Assembly: GCA_009772935.1 (NCBI GenBank)
Contig: WOUR01000017.1
Location: 62,001 to 126,000 of the forward strand
From: Rhodospirillaceae bacterium
Lineage (GTDB): Bacteria; Pseudomonadota; Alphaproteobacteria; Reyranellales; Reyranellaceae
DNA length: 64,000 bases
Direction: 5' to 3'
Shown here piece after piece: positions 56,284 to 63,973 of this stretch. How positions within the stretch are numbered: the stretch's first letter is position 1; every line of letters starts with the position of its first letter. The notes below the pieces were generated by a model. That model saw nothing but the letters and a program-made list of their open reading frames with translations. It was not told the origin of the DNA and searched no databases. Position numbers and translations under genes: made by a program.

Positions 56284-56936
56284 CACCCGATCTCCTTCAG
56301 CGCTTCGTCGCGCGCGGTGTTGAGCATCGCCATGGCTTCGTGCGACCCGCCCTGCAGGTCCGGATGAAACCGCGCGGCCATCATCCGGTAGCGCGCCTGC
56401 AGGTCGGCCTTGGACGGCCGGGCGTCGTCGGCGTACTCGAACACCTTGCGCCACGGGATCTTGGCGACCGCACCCGGAGGCGGCAGCGCATCGTAGCCGG
56501 CGAAGGCCTGATCGAGCGTGCCGACGCCGTAGCGATCAATTCCGCGAATGCAGTCGATGTGGGCGGCGATGGCGGCGATGTTGCCGGCGACGGTCGTCCA
56601 GCTATCGCAGGCGAGGACACGATCCTTGCCGTTGATCCGGAAGTAGACCGCAGCGCCTGGATCGTCCGGAGGGCGACGGCCAGACCGTGGCTCCCCGTAG
56701 GTCGTTAGCTCGACGTTCGTCGACAGCAGGCAGTCGCGCGCGCCAAGCCGCTCAAGCTCAAGGTCGAGCCGCTTGCGGGCATCGGCGACAGTCAGCTCGC
56801 GAGACCGTCGATACGACCCGCCGCTCGAATAGGTGCCGTAGCTCGTCGCGCTGAAGCGGGACGCCTTGCGCTGGGCGGCTGGCGTGCGCTTCCAGCCGGT
56901 CGGCCACGACAGGGGATAGCGGGTCGCGTCGGTCAC
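56283..56936 (-). CDS. J-domain protein (phage-encoded)
   Basis: A 217-residue protein. The C-terminal ~55 residues are a J domain: LQARYRMMAARFHPDLQGG with the HPD motif that stimulates Hsp70 ATPase, then AMAMLNTARDEALKE. The N-terminal part is of unknown fold. The GTG at 56936 has AGGA 8-9 bases upstream; no ATG is nearby. It could recruit the host DnaK chaperone to phage replication or assembly (inferred). Confidence 0.75.
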   Translation of the reverse strand: MTDATRYPLSWPTGWKRTPAAQRKASRFSATSYGTYSSGGSYRRSRELTVADARKRLDLELERLGARDCLLSTNVELTTYGEPRSGRRPPDDPGAAVYFRINGKDRVLACDSWTTVAGNIAAIAAHIDCIRGIDRYGVGTLDQAFAGYDALPPPGAVAKIPWRKVFEYADDARPSKADLQARYRMMAARFHPDLQGGSHEAMAMLNTARDEALKEIG

Positions 56937-56950
56937 GGTGATGGTTCCTG

Positions 56951-57316
56951 CTACGCGGCCAGCGACTTCGCGAGGCTGCACACGGCATCGCGGTGCAGGG
57001 GCGACTTCAGCGCCCTGAAGTGCCGCGCCAGCGTGAGCATCCCGGGATCGACCTCGGGGGCGGCGACCTTCTTCGCGCGACCACCTTCCGGCAGGCCTTC
57101 GAAAAAGCTCGCGACCGGCACGCCGAGCGCCTGGGCGAACTGCCACATGCGGGATGCGCCGATGCGGTTTGAGCCCTTCTCGTACTTCTGGATCTGCTGA
57201 AAAGTGATCCCGACAGCCTGGCCGAGCTTCTCCTGGCTCATGCCGAGCAAGGTCCGCTGCTGGCGGATGCGACTGCCAACGTGCAGGTCGACGGGGTGCG
57301 GTGTGGTCTTCGGCAT
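56951..57316 (-). CDS. XRE-family transcriptional regulator
   Basis: A 121-residue regulator with a Cro/CI-type helix-turn-helix: GSRIRQQRTLLGMSQEKLGQAVGITFQQIQKYEKGSNRIGASRM (cut in pieces across helices 1-4). A linker and a short C-terminal helix follow. It lies in the middle of the early run and may act as a Cro-like repressor; the operators at 63903-63940 are possible targets (inference). Confidence 0.88.
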   Translation of the reverse strand: MPKTTPHPVDLHVGSRIRQQRTLLGMSQEKLGQAVGITFQQIQKYEKGSNRIGASRMWQFAQALGVPVASFFEGLPEGGRAKKVAAPEVDPGMLTLARHFRALKSPLHRDAVCSLAKSLAA

Positions 57317-57357
57317 GGTGGCGTTCCCTTTGGATTGTGTTCTGACGTCGCCTTCGA

Positions 57358-57639
57358 TCAGTGCAGCGCCGGATCGGCGGCGCCGCCTTTCAGCTTCCGC
57401 AGCTGCCCCAGTGTGTCGGCGAAGATCTTGTTGAAGGACTCGACCGTGGCGGCCTCCTCGGCGGACGGCAGGGCTTTTGCGCCTATGGCGATAGCCCCCA
57501 TCCTCGCAATGACGGCGAGGATCTCTGCCTCGCTGCCCGACGTGCCCACGAGATACTGAAGGGCGGATGTCGCGTTGCGGTAGATTCGCGCGTCGATGGC
57601 GTCGGCAGCCTCGGGGATCTTTGAAGTGGCCTGGCTCAT
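57358..57639 (-). CDS. Small hypothetical phage protein
   Basis: A 93-residue, mostly helical protein (RIYRNATSALQYLVGTSGSE ... ESFNKIFADTLGQLRKLKG). No family recognised. It has intergenic gaps of 41 and 53 bases on its two sides. Confidence 0.55.
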   Translation of the reverse strand: MSQATSKIPEAADAIDARIYRNATSALQYLVGTSGSEAEILAVIARMGAIAIGAKALPSAEEAATVESFNKIFADTLGQLRKLKGGAADPALH

Positions 57640-57692
57640 GATGGTCCTCTGGATTGATCGCCGGCCCGTTGAGCGAGCCGTCCGGGTGGTGG

Positions 57693-58616
57693 TTAAGCGT
57701 CCTGCAGCGCCTTCAGCTTCGCGGCGACGGCTTCATTGACCTCCTTGAACAGCTCCGGCCGCTTGTCCTTCAGCCAGGCCAGCTGCTTCGTCTCGGTCTC
57801 GCCGGCATGGGCATTGAGCAGCTCGGTTTCGTCGGCGGCCTTGTTGGCGGCGTCGATCAGGGCCTTGGCGGCGGCCGTCGCGCGGTCGACGACCTCGTCA
57901 CCGCGCGCCCACGCAGCCAGAGCAGCCCCGGCTTCCTCGGTGATGTGCTTGCCGTCGGGGAAGAACGCGAGATGCTGCTCCTGGATCTTGCAGGGCAGGT
58001 TGTGATTGACCCGGCCCGGCGCCTCATTGGACAGCGTGAGCATGGTCGTCAGTTCGAACATGAACCGGGAGTCGCCGATCGGCATCCAACCCTGCGATTC
58101 CGGCCGGCCGCCGGCGCCGACCTTCACTTTCTCCTCGGCGCGGAAACAGAACACGAGCGGGATGCGCCGTGTAAGGAACGACGAGATCATCGCCTTGTGC
58201 GCGCCCTTGGGCTTGATCCAGCCCTGCATGTTCTTCTTCGGATCGTCGCCCGCGATCTCGTCATGCCAGGACAGCACGCCGCCTTCGCCGGCCCATTCGT
58301 GCGTCATGGAGTCGATGACGCAGACCGCATAGCCAGCCCGCTCGGCATCCTCTGCGGCCTTCGCGAAAAGATGCGGGCGGAACGGCGGCACCAGATCAGC
58401 AACATCGAACTGAAACCGGTCGGAGTAGTGCGACATCCGACGCGCCTCGGTGTCGACGGCGGCGATCTTGCCGTTCGGTCCGGCGATCCCGCGAGCGATG
58501 CGCAGCGCGGAGAACGTCTTGCCGCTCCCGGTGCCGCCAGCGACGCCGACGAAGAGGCCGACGCCCTGGCGCTTGGCAGGGGCGAAGGTGAGGGGCTGGA
58601 TGTGGGTGTCGGGCAT
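57693..58616 (-). CDS. Phage AAA/Sak4-like ATP-binding recombination protein
   Basis: A 307-residue ATPase. Walker A is GGTGSGKTFSALRIARG and Walker B is AVCVIDSMTHEW. The size and pattern match AAA_24/Sak4-type single-strand annealing or strand-exchange proteins of phages. The gene next to it is a Rad50-like ATPase, and a RecE-like nuclease follows, making a recombination cassette. A helical C-terminal ~80 residues follows the core. Confidence 0.78.
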   Translation of the reverse strand: MPDTHIQPLTFAPAKRQGVGLFVGVAGGTGSGKTFSALRIARGIAGPNGKIAAVDTEARRMSHYSDRFQFDVADLVPPFRPHLFAKAAEDAERAGYAVCVIDSMTHEWAGEGGVLSWHDEIAGDDPKKNMQGWIKPKGAHKAMISSFLTRRIPLVFCFRAEEKVKVGAGGRPESQGWMPIGDSRFMFELTTMLTLSNEAPGRVNHNLPCKIQEQHLAFFPDGKHITEEAGAALAAWARGDEVVDRATAAAKALIDAANKAADETELLNAHAGETETKQLAWLKDKRPELFKEVNEAVAAKLKALQDA

Positions 58617-58619
58617 GGT

Positions 58620-60008
58620 CTACTCCGCCGCCTGAGCCATCGCGGCCCGGCTCTCCGGTGTGCTGGCGACGTGGCCATCCTCCAGCACGATGCCGACACG
58701 CCCGCTGCTGTCGACGGCCTCGACCCAGACCTGGCAGTCGTGGGCATCGGCCATCTCGCCGAGCAGCCGCATGCCGTCCTCGTCGAGCAGGGATCCGTCG
58801 CGGACCCGGATCACCCGCAGTTTCGGATTGGATGCCATGGCGATGGCGCATGAGGCCCGCAGCCGTTCGGCATCGGACGCCTGTTCGAACGGCAACCCGT
58901 ACAATGTGATCGCCTCGTCGCCGAAGCCCAGCCCGTCGATCGGCAGCTTCGCCGCGGCGATGGCCTCGACCTTGGCCTTGTCGCGGGCCTCGATCCGGGC
59001 GGTGAGGGCGTCGGCCTCCGCCTGGGCGGCCTTGGCCTGCTCCTGCAGCTGCGTCCGGCGCGTGGCCTGGTCGATCAGCGCGTTGGTCCGCTTCGCTTCC
59101 TCTAGGCGCCTCGTCACCTCGGCCGCGTCCTTCTTCTCCTCGAGCGGCGGGGCGTCGGCCAGCTTCTTCTCAAGCTCTTCGCGCGCTCGGTCGTAATCGC
59201 TGATCTCTTTCTGCAGGTGGTCGATCTTGGCCTGCAGCTCGGTGATCTCCTCGCGATTCTGCTGCGCATCCGCCAGCAGCCCCTTGATCGAGTTGGCGAC
59301 TTGCGTGCGCCGATCGGCCCGCAGGTCGATCTGGGCGTTGAAGTTTCCGACGTCAGCGATCTCGGCGACCAACGCTGAATCGTCGACACGCTCAGTCGGC
59401 AGCGCCTCCGGGATGGCAATCGCCTGCGCCTGGGCGTTCAATTCCTTGACACGCCGATTGATCGCCGTGCGCTTCTCGAAGTCCGCCCGGTTCAATCCCT
59501 CGATGTTGGCGAAGTCGATGCCGGGCACGAAGCCCTTGAGGGCGTCGAACTGCTCCTTGGGCTTCATCCGCGCGAAGGCCAGCGGATCGAAGGTCAGCGA
59601 GCCCAGCAGCTCGTCGAGCATGCGCTGCGGGGAGGGATACCGGGCGCCTTCACCGTTCTCCACCGCGATCGACGTCCGGAAGCTGCCGTCTTCCTGCTTC
59701 GTGAAGGTCCGGGTGACGATGAGGTCGCCGAGGTCCAGCTTCACCACGGCGCGTTCCTGACCCTTGCGGATCGGATCGGCCTGGATGTTCCCCGCGCCGG
59801 CCAGGGCCCACCAGATGGCATCGAGCACACTGGACTTGCCCTGGGCGTTCCGGCCCCTGATCTCGACGAGATTGCCGCGAGGATCGATCCGGACGGCCGT
59901 GAGCCGCTTCAGGTTCTCGGCCTGCAGCGAGATGATCTTCAAGCCCTTCGGGGCCGGCGACCCGCCGAGGTCGAGCTGTCCGTCGGCGGCCTTCGTGCTC
60001 TTTGCCAT
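58620..60008 (-). CDS. Rad50/SMC-like AAA ATPase
   Basis: A 462-residue ATPase. The N-terminal ISLQAENLKRLTAVRIDPRG and Walker A GRNAQGKSSVLDAIWWAL are typical of RecF/Rad50/SMC. A long coiled coil spans about residues 190-370 (EEITELQAKIDHLQKEI ...). The C-terminal LRVIRVRDGSLLDEDGM takes the place of Walker B. No zinc hook (CxxC) is seen. It starts at 60008 with the ATG of MAKSTK. Third part of the recombination cassette. Confidence 0.82.
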   Translation of the reverse strand: MAKSTKAADGQLDLGGSPAPKGLKIISLQAENLKRLTAVRIDPRGNLVEIRGRNAQGKSSVLDAIWWALAGAGNIQADPIRKGQERAVVKLDLGDLIVTRTFTKQEDGSFRTSIAVENGEGARYPSPQRMLDELLGSLTFDPLAFARMKPKEQFDALKGFVPGIDFANIEGLNRADFEKRTAINRRVKELNAQAQAIAIPEALPTERVDDSALVAEIADVGNFNAQIDLRADRRTQVANSIKGLLADAQQNREEITELQAKIDHLQKEISDYDRAREELEKKLADAPPLEEKKDAAEVTRRLEEAKRTNALIDQATRRTQLQEQAKAAQAEADALTARIEARDKAKVEAIAAAKLPIDGLGFGDEAITLYGLPFEQASDAERLRASCAIAMASNPKLRVIRVRDGSLLDEDGMRLLGEMADAHDCQVWVEAVDSSGRVGIVLEDGHVASTPESRAAMAQAAE

Positions 60009-60040
60009 AGTGCGTGCTTCCTTTGGTCGGGTGAGGGGGA

Positions 60041-61000
60041 TCAGGCGGCCTTGTCGGCATCGAGCGGGCGCTGCCAGTGTGAGATGCGGTTCTTCATCCG
60101 CATCCTGGCCAGTTCGCCGGCGGTGGAGCGCCATACCGGCGGATCGATGTCGACGATCTCGCCCTCGTAGAACGGCCAGTGCTCCAGTGCGGTGCCTCGC
60201 GCGAGGCATTGGCCCCAAGTCTCGATCGCCAGCGCGACGGACTCCTGCGCTTCCTCGCGGGTCTGGCCGCTGGACCGGCAGAGCTGCACGGCGCAGGGCT
60301 CGTCCTGCTCGATGACGACGAACACGAAGTCGATCGTTCGCGCCTCCGGGATCAGCTTCTTGATGCCGCGCCGATAGAGCGCGTCCTGAATGTCGCCGCC
60401 GAAGTCGAACATCGTGCGCGACCAATCTTCGGCCTTGGCGCTCTGTCCCGTCGTCTTGAGATCTAACACGGTGATGTGGCCGCCCTCGCGCGCGGCATGG
60501 GGCAGCCAATCGATCCGCATCTTGCACCAGACGCCGTTCGCCTCCTGCCAGATGCCGGTGACCTCGGCGTCGCCCTTGTCGGCACCGATCAGGTGAGCGA
60601 TCGGCGAATCGGCCAGACGGCGACGGGCCGCCTCGGCAATGACCTCGGCTCGGTCCATTTCCTTGCCGAGCAGGGGCGTCGCGCCTTCAGCGATGGCGGC
60701 GTCTCGCGCCGCCCGCGCCGCGTTCGTGCGGTAGTCATCGAAGTTGAGCACCTTCAGCGGCCGACCCTTGCCTAGGATCAGCTTGTGCACGGCCGTCCCC
60801 ATGCCCTGCGTCTTGGTCGACTGCTCGACCTCGAGCGCCTTGGACTTGTTGAGGTCAGGATGTCCCCACCAAGCATGCCCCGGCGACTGATTGATCAGCA
60901 CCTTGGTGATTGAAGACGAGAGTGGCGGCTTCGGGGTGAGCCCGGCGCCGTGATAGGCCTTCTCCGGGATGTCGAGATACAGGCCGGGTTTGTCGATCAT
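60041..61000 (-). CDS. RecE-like PD-(D/E)XK exonuclease (DUF3799)
   Basis: A 319-residue nuclease. The N-terminal LYLDIPEKAYHG ... LSSSITKVLINQSPGHAWWG is the DUF3799/RecE opening. The catalytic DLKTT (~residue 180) with an Asp in MRIDW upstream is the PD-(D/E)XK core. It makes 3' single-strand tails for recombination, with the annealing/strand-exchange ATPase encoded downstream. ATGA coupled with the small gene before it. Confidence 0.9.
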   Translation of the reverse strand: MIDKPGLYLDIPEKAYHGAGLTPKPPLSSSITKVLINQSPGHAWWGHPDLNKSKALEVEQSTKTQGMGTAVHKLILGKGRPLKVLNFDDYRTNAARAARDAAIAEGATPLLGKEMDRAEVIAEAARRRLADSPIAHLIGADKGDAEVTGIWQEANGVWCKMRIDWLPHAAREGGHITVLDLKTTGQSAKAEDWSRTMFDFGGDIQDALYRRGIKKLIPEARTIDFVFVVIEQDEPCAVQLCRSSGQTREEAQESVALAIETWGQCLARGTALEHWPFYEGEIVDIDPPVWRSTAGELARMRMKNRISHWQRPLDADKAA

Positions 61001-61176
61001 GCCGCTTCCTTCCGTTGAGTGAATCGATCTTGTCTCGCCACGATCTCGGCGCGGCCGACATGCGGGCAGGGTCGCAGGATCTCGCCCTCATGCCCTCGCG
61101 CACAGGCGGCCGCCTCGGCGTTGTCGCGGCATCGGCGATCGCAGACGCTGCAGCGCGGGGCTTCCGGATTCCTCAC
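60997..61176 (-). CDS. 59-residue cysteine-rich protein
   Basis: A 59-residue ORF from a GTG (VRNPEAPRCSVCDRRC ... HVGRAEIVARQDR). It has a CxxC followed by two more cysteines (likely zinc). It has a GTGA overlap with the upstream gene and an ATGA overlap with the nuclease gene, which strongly supports it. No family recognised. Confidence 0.6.
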   Translation of the reverse strand: MRNPEAPRCSVCDRRCRDNAEAAACARGHEGEILRPCPHVGRAEIVARQDRFTQRKEAA

Positions 61177-61388
61177 GCCGCCCTCCGCGCCGCCATGTCG
61201 GCATTCCAGTTCTTCGCGGCGCGCTCGGCGGTGATGGCGTTGACGCCCTTGGTTCCGCAGGCCTGGCAGATGTAGTGGACCAGAAAAGACCGACTGCCCC
61301 GGCGTCGCAGCGTCGGCAGCCGATCGGTCCCGCAGTGGCAGCGGTGCACCTGGACCGCCGTCGCCTGCGTGATGATGACGCCGCTCAC
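61173..61388 (-). CDS. Lar-like small zinc-ribbon protein
   Basis: A 71-residue protein. HRCHCGTDRLPTLR ... YICQACGTKGVNAITAERAAKNWN resembles restriction-alleviation (Lar) type phage proteins, with two CxC/CxxC pairs and the closing AxxxWN helix. The GTG at 61388 overlaps the preceding stop by four bases. An anti-restriction role is possible but not shown by sequence. Confidence 0.65.
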   Translation of the reverse strand: MSGVIITQATAVQVHRCHCGTDRLPTLRRRGSRSFLVHYICQACGTKGVNAITAERAAKNWNADMAARRAA

Positions 61389-61594
61389 GCCCGCACCTTC
61401 GGCGGCATCAGATCCTGGTACGGCAGCTTGCCGGGATGCTTGCCGTCGGCCTGATAGCGGACCACGTGGTCGGCGTCCTCGCGCCGCACGACGGCCACCA
61501 GCGGACCCGGATAGCCGACCAGATCGTCCGCGATGATGCGGTAGGGCCGCCGGGATGCGGTGAGGCCGGTGTCGCCGGTCTTCCATGCGATCAT
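61385..61594 (-). CDS. Small phage protein
   Basis: A 69-residue basic protein (MIAWKTGDTGLTASRRPYRI ... LPYQDLMPPKVRA). It overlaps both neighbours by four bases. No family recognised. Confidence 0.6.
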   Translation of the reverse strand: MIAWKTGDTGLTASRRPYRIIADDLVGYPGPLVAVVRREDADHVVRYQADGKHPGKLPYQDLMPPKVRA

Positions 61595-61794
61595 CGACGC
61601 TGCCTCCGCTCGATGATGGCCCAGAGCTTGGTGGCCGTTGCGTCATCCGCCCGGATGAACCAGCGGTGCGGGTCGCGCGTGAACGAGAGCCATGCGGCTG
61701 TGTCTTCTGGCTTGATGACGCCGGCCTCGACCAGCTCGTGCTTGTCGATACTGGTCAGTATCCGCAGGCAGTTGTGAAACTCGGCAAAGGTCAT
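61591..61794 (-). CDS. Small phage protein
   Basis: A 67-residue protein (MTFAEFHNCLRILTSIDKHE ... LWAIIERRQRR) with no recognised family. Four-base overlaps at both ends. Confidence 0.6.
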   Translation of the reverse strand: MTFAEFHNCLRILTSIDKHELVEAGVIKPEDTAAWLSFTRDPHRWFIRADDATATKLWAIIERRQRR

Positions 61795-61994
61795 GCTCCG
61801 TCCCCTCCATCACCCATCCGCCGCCGCTCCAGCGCGCCGAACAGCCGGCCGGCCTCGGTTGCGATTGCCGGGTTGTCCGACCGGCAGAGCGTCGGCAGGG
61901 CCTTGCGCAGCTCGTCCGTCGCGACCTGGTGGCGCACGATCTGGCGCGCCATGAAGAGCGCCCGCGTCTCCATCAGGAAGGTGTCGGTCGTCAT
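61791..61994 (-). CDS. Small phage protein
   Basis: A 67-residue helical protein (MTTDTFLMETRALFMARQIV ... LERRRMGDGGDGA). The start at 61994 is set by an ATGA overlap with the upstream gene. No family recognised. Confidence 0.58.
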   Translation of the reverse strand: MTTDTFLMETRALFMARQIVRHQVATDELRKALPTLCRSDNPAIATEAGRLFGALERRRMGDGGDGA

Positions 61995-62269
61995 GGTTTG
62001 GTGGCCTTCACCCGCTGGCAGGCGACACGGCTTCCCTTCGGCAGGACGTTCGCCTCGCTCGCGGCATCCAGCAGGCACGCGGTCTGGCCCTGCGGCTTGC
62101 CGCGCGGGCGGCACGACACGGCGCCGGTGCAGACCCACAACTGGTGCGTTGCCGGCGAGCGTCCGACGTCATCGGCGGCCCGTGCGCGCGGCGCGAACAC
62201 CGTGAAGACGATCACGCCGGCCAGCACCATCGCTGGGCCCAGGAGAAGCCAGGTGCGGGCGGGGGTCAT
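61991..62269 (-). CDS. Small membrane or exported phage protein
   Basis: A 92-residue protein with an N-terminal hydrophobic segment (WLLLGPAMVLAGVIVFTVFAP) followed by a signal-peptidase-like ARA site and a mature part with four cysteines (WVCTGAVSC, TACLL, VACQR). It may be a periplasmic or membrane-anchored protein. The ATG at 62269 is fixed by the ATGA overlap. Confidence 0.62.
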   Translation of the reverse strand: MTPARTWLLLGPAMVLAGVIVFTVFAPRARAADDVGRSPATHQLWVCTGAVSCRPRGKPQGQTACLLDAASEANVLPKGSRVACQRVKATKP

Positions 62270-62460
62270 ACGATCCCTCGCCAAATCTGCCGCAACACGC
62301 GCTGATCAAAGTCGGACGACACGAAGCCGACCGACGACCACATCCGCTGCCAAGCGGCGATGCGGAAGGCGAGGTATATCGCCCGGACGTGCCGGATGAT
62401 GGGCAGGCGCCATGGCCATGCGGCTGGGTAGACCAGTGGCTTGGTGTCGTCGGCGCTCAC
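62266..62460 (-). CDS. Small phage protein
   Basis: A 64-residue basic and aromatic protein (MSADDTKPLVYPAAWPWRLP ... VLRQIWRGIV). Four-base overlaps at both ends. No family recognised. Confidence 0.6.
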   Translation of the reverse strand: MSADDTKPLVYPAAWPWRLPIIRHVRAIYLAFRIAAWQRMWSSVGFVSSDFDQRVLRQIWRGIV

Positions 62461-62687
62461 CCTCCGGACTCCTCGTCATCGGAGTCGATCAAGCCGAGGT
62501 CGATGTAGCCCTCGCGCTCGTCGGCCTCTTCGTCGGCGCAGAACGCTTCGGCCTCCTCGGCCGTCATGCGGCGGAGGTCGCCCAGCGACGGCGACAGCTC
62601 GGCGATCAGATCGTCGACCACCTTGGCGACATCGAAGGATGCCGGGACTTCCTTCCCGATCATCGTGGTGCTGGGCACGACGCTCAT
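62457..62687 (-). CDS. Small acidic phage protein
   Basis: A 76-residue strongly acidic protein, especially its end (CADEEADEREGYIDLGLIDS, DDEESGG). Acidic small early proteins of phages often mimic DNA, but there is no sequence proof here. ATGA overlaps on both sides. Confidence 0.6.
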   Translation of the reverse strand: MSVVPSTTMIGKEVPASFDVAKVVDDLIAELSPSLGDLRRMTAEEAEAFCADEEADEREGYIDLGLIDSDDEESGG

Positions 62688-62731
62688 GCCTGGTCGTTCT
62701 TCATCAGGGCGCGGATGCGGACTTCGATCAT
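62684..62731 (-). CDS. 15-residue ORF in the coupled run
   Basis: A 16-codon frame (MIEVRIRALMKNDQA). Its ATG overlaps the previous gene's stop (ATGA at 62728-62731), and its TGA overlaps the next gene's ATG (62684-62687). It may be a remnant or a leader that links two larger genes by reinitiation. Confidence 0.4.
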   Translation of the reverse strand: MIEVRIRALMKNDQA

Positions 62732-63321
62732 GTCGAGGCTCCCGGCGTGCGCCTCCGCAGGAAGTCCGCGTAGAACGTCAATATCTCGCGAGACCGCTCC
62801 TGCGGGTATTCGGCAGATGGGTGTCGCGATTCGTGGACGCTCCAGAACTCGACGCCGATGTGCAGATGGCCGTCCGACCGAACCGTCAGATTGCCGGCCT
62901 CATCGCGACGGAGGCCCGCCGATCCCATGACGCGGATACGTTGGCTGGACATCAGGGCGCGCCAGCGCGCGGCGTCGGTGTAGTCAGTGCTGGCCGTGGA
63001 CAGAACTGCCCACTCCTCGAGGTCGAGCGGCACGCCGGCAACGCGGGCTTGTGCCATGTGGAAGCCGGCAATGACGAGGGCCGCGGCCTTGGTTGGCGCG
63101 TCGGTCAGGGCCTCGCTGTCGCCGTCCTTGGTGCGGCCGTATAGCGTCCAGAACTGGGCCTCATCGTCGGGGCACGCGACGCACTCGGTCTTATCGACGC
63201 CGGTCTGAGAGCGGAGATCGCGGACGCCGCTGATAGTGAGCGAGCGGAAGCGCGACCAGACCGGCTCGGCATTCTTGAGGCAGCAGTTGTAGAGGATGGC
63301 TGGGGTAAGGACGCCGCTCAT
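62728..63321 (-). CDS. Phage hypothetical protein
   Basis: A 197-residue protein of unknown family. Two Cys pairs (YNCCLKN and ECVACPDD) occur near the N-terminus, and a Trp/His-rich end (HIGVEFWSVHESRH) suggests a folded domain. ATGA overlap with both neighbours. No function assignable. Confidence 0.6.
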   Translation of the reverse strand: MSGVLTPAILYNCCLKNAEPVWSRFRSLTISGVRDLRSQTGVDKTECVACPDDEAQFWTLYGRTKDGDSEALTDAPTKAAALVIAGFHMAQARVAGVPLDLEEWAVLSTASTDYTDAARWRALMSSQRIRVMGSAGLRRDEAGNLTVRSDGHLHIGVEFWSVHESRHPSAEYPQERSREILTFYADFLRRRTPGAST

Positions 63322-63542
63322 GCCGCCACTCCCGCCGCCGCTACCGGCAGCATCTTGTCGGAAGCGTCGGCGGCCTCGTACAGCGCGTTCGCCATGGCGC
63401 GGGCTTCGGTGGCCGGCATGTCGAGGCTCGTCATCACGCCGCCGCTGATGTGCCCGATCGCCAAGGCGACGCGGTCCGCATGTGCCGGGAACGCGATGCC
63501 ATCGGTCCTGCCAATGGTGAACCGGAAGATCGGCTTGCTCAC
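63318..63542 (-). CDS. Small phage protein
   Basis: A 74-residue protein (MSKPIFRFTIGRTDGIAFPA, then a helical EARAMANALYEAADASDK). Overlaps both neighbours by four bases. No family recognised. Confidence 0.6.
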   Translation of the reverse strand: MSKPIFRFTIGRTDGIAFPAHADRVALAIGHISGGVMTSLDMPATEARAMANALYEAADASDKMLPVAAAGVAA

Positions 63543-63787
63543 GCCGCCGCCCCGTCGCGCGAGTACACCAGCCGCAGCCTCGGGTTCACCGGCAGCCGAA
63601 CCGCCATCGGCAGCGCCCGCTCGACGGACAGGTGCGCCACCCGCACCGGACGCGGACGGGCCTCGCCATCGAACTGGACGCTTGCCAGCGGGATGCCGCC
63701 GGCCTCGAGCAGCTCAAGCACCTTGCCGCGGCCGTAGCTGACCGGGCCGTGGTGGATGACGATGGTGCCCTTGGTGATATCGGACAT
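63539..63787 (-). CDS. First gene of the leftward run, hypothetical
   Basis: An 82-residue basic, beta-rich protein (MSDITKGTIVIHHGPVSYGR ... RLRLVYSRDGAAA). It is the first gene after the operator/promoter region and has GGGAGGG just upstream of its ATG. No family recognised; its position is that of an early leftward phage gene. Confidence 0.62.
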   Translation of the reverse strand: MSDITKGTIVIHHGPVSYGRGKVLELLEAGGIPLASVQFDGEARPRPVRVAHLSVERALPMAVRLPVNPRLRLVYSRDGAAA

Positions 63788-63897
63788 GCTGCCCTCCCGG
63801 AGCGGGGGACCGGCGCTGTGGGGCAGACGCCGGTCCGTGTGTCTCGCTCGCTCCGGGTGCGGCCCGGCCCGTGTCTGCGTGGTGCAGGACGGGTGGA

Positions 63898-63926
63898 AAC
63901 GTACGCAAAATGCGTTCGACGGTCAA
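63898..63926 (-). promoter_or_regulatory. Leftward early promoter
   Basis: Minus strand: TTGACC (-35, 63926-63921), 17-base spacer, TACGTT (-10, 63903-63898). It precedes the first gene of the leftward run. One operator-like copy lies inside the spacer and another just upstream of the -35 box, so a bound repressor would block polymerase. Confidence 0.75.
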
Positions 63927-63940
63927 ACGCAAAATGCGTT
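63903..63940. promoter_or_regulatory. Two identical 14-base operator-like sequences
   Basis: ACGCAAAATGCGTT occurs at 63903-63916 and again at 63927-63940, 24 bases apart. Each contains the inverted repeat ACGCA-AAA-TGCGT. Paired identical dyads over divergent promoters are the usual binding sites of phage CI/Cro repressors. Confidence 0.75.
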
Positions 63941-63951
63941 CCATGCGGCCC

Positions 63952-63957
63952 TATAGT
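63952..63957 (+). promoter_or_regulatory. Rightward -10 box (TATAGT)
   Basis: A TATAGT hexamer faces right, 17 bases before the ATG at 63974. The expected -35 zone (about 63929-63934) falls inside the second operator-like copy. No good -35 match is visible, so the promoter may depend on an activator. Confidence 0.45.
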
Positions 63958-63973
63958 TCGCGGGGAGGCTCCA

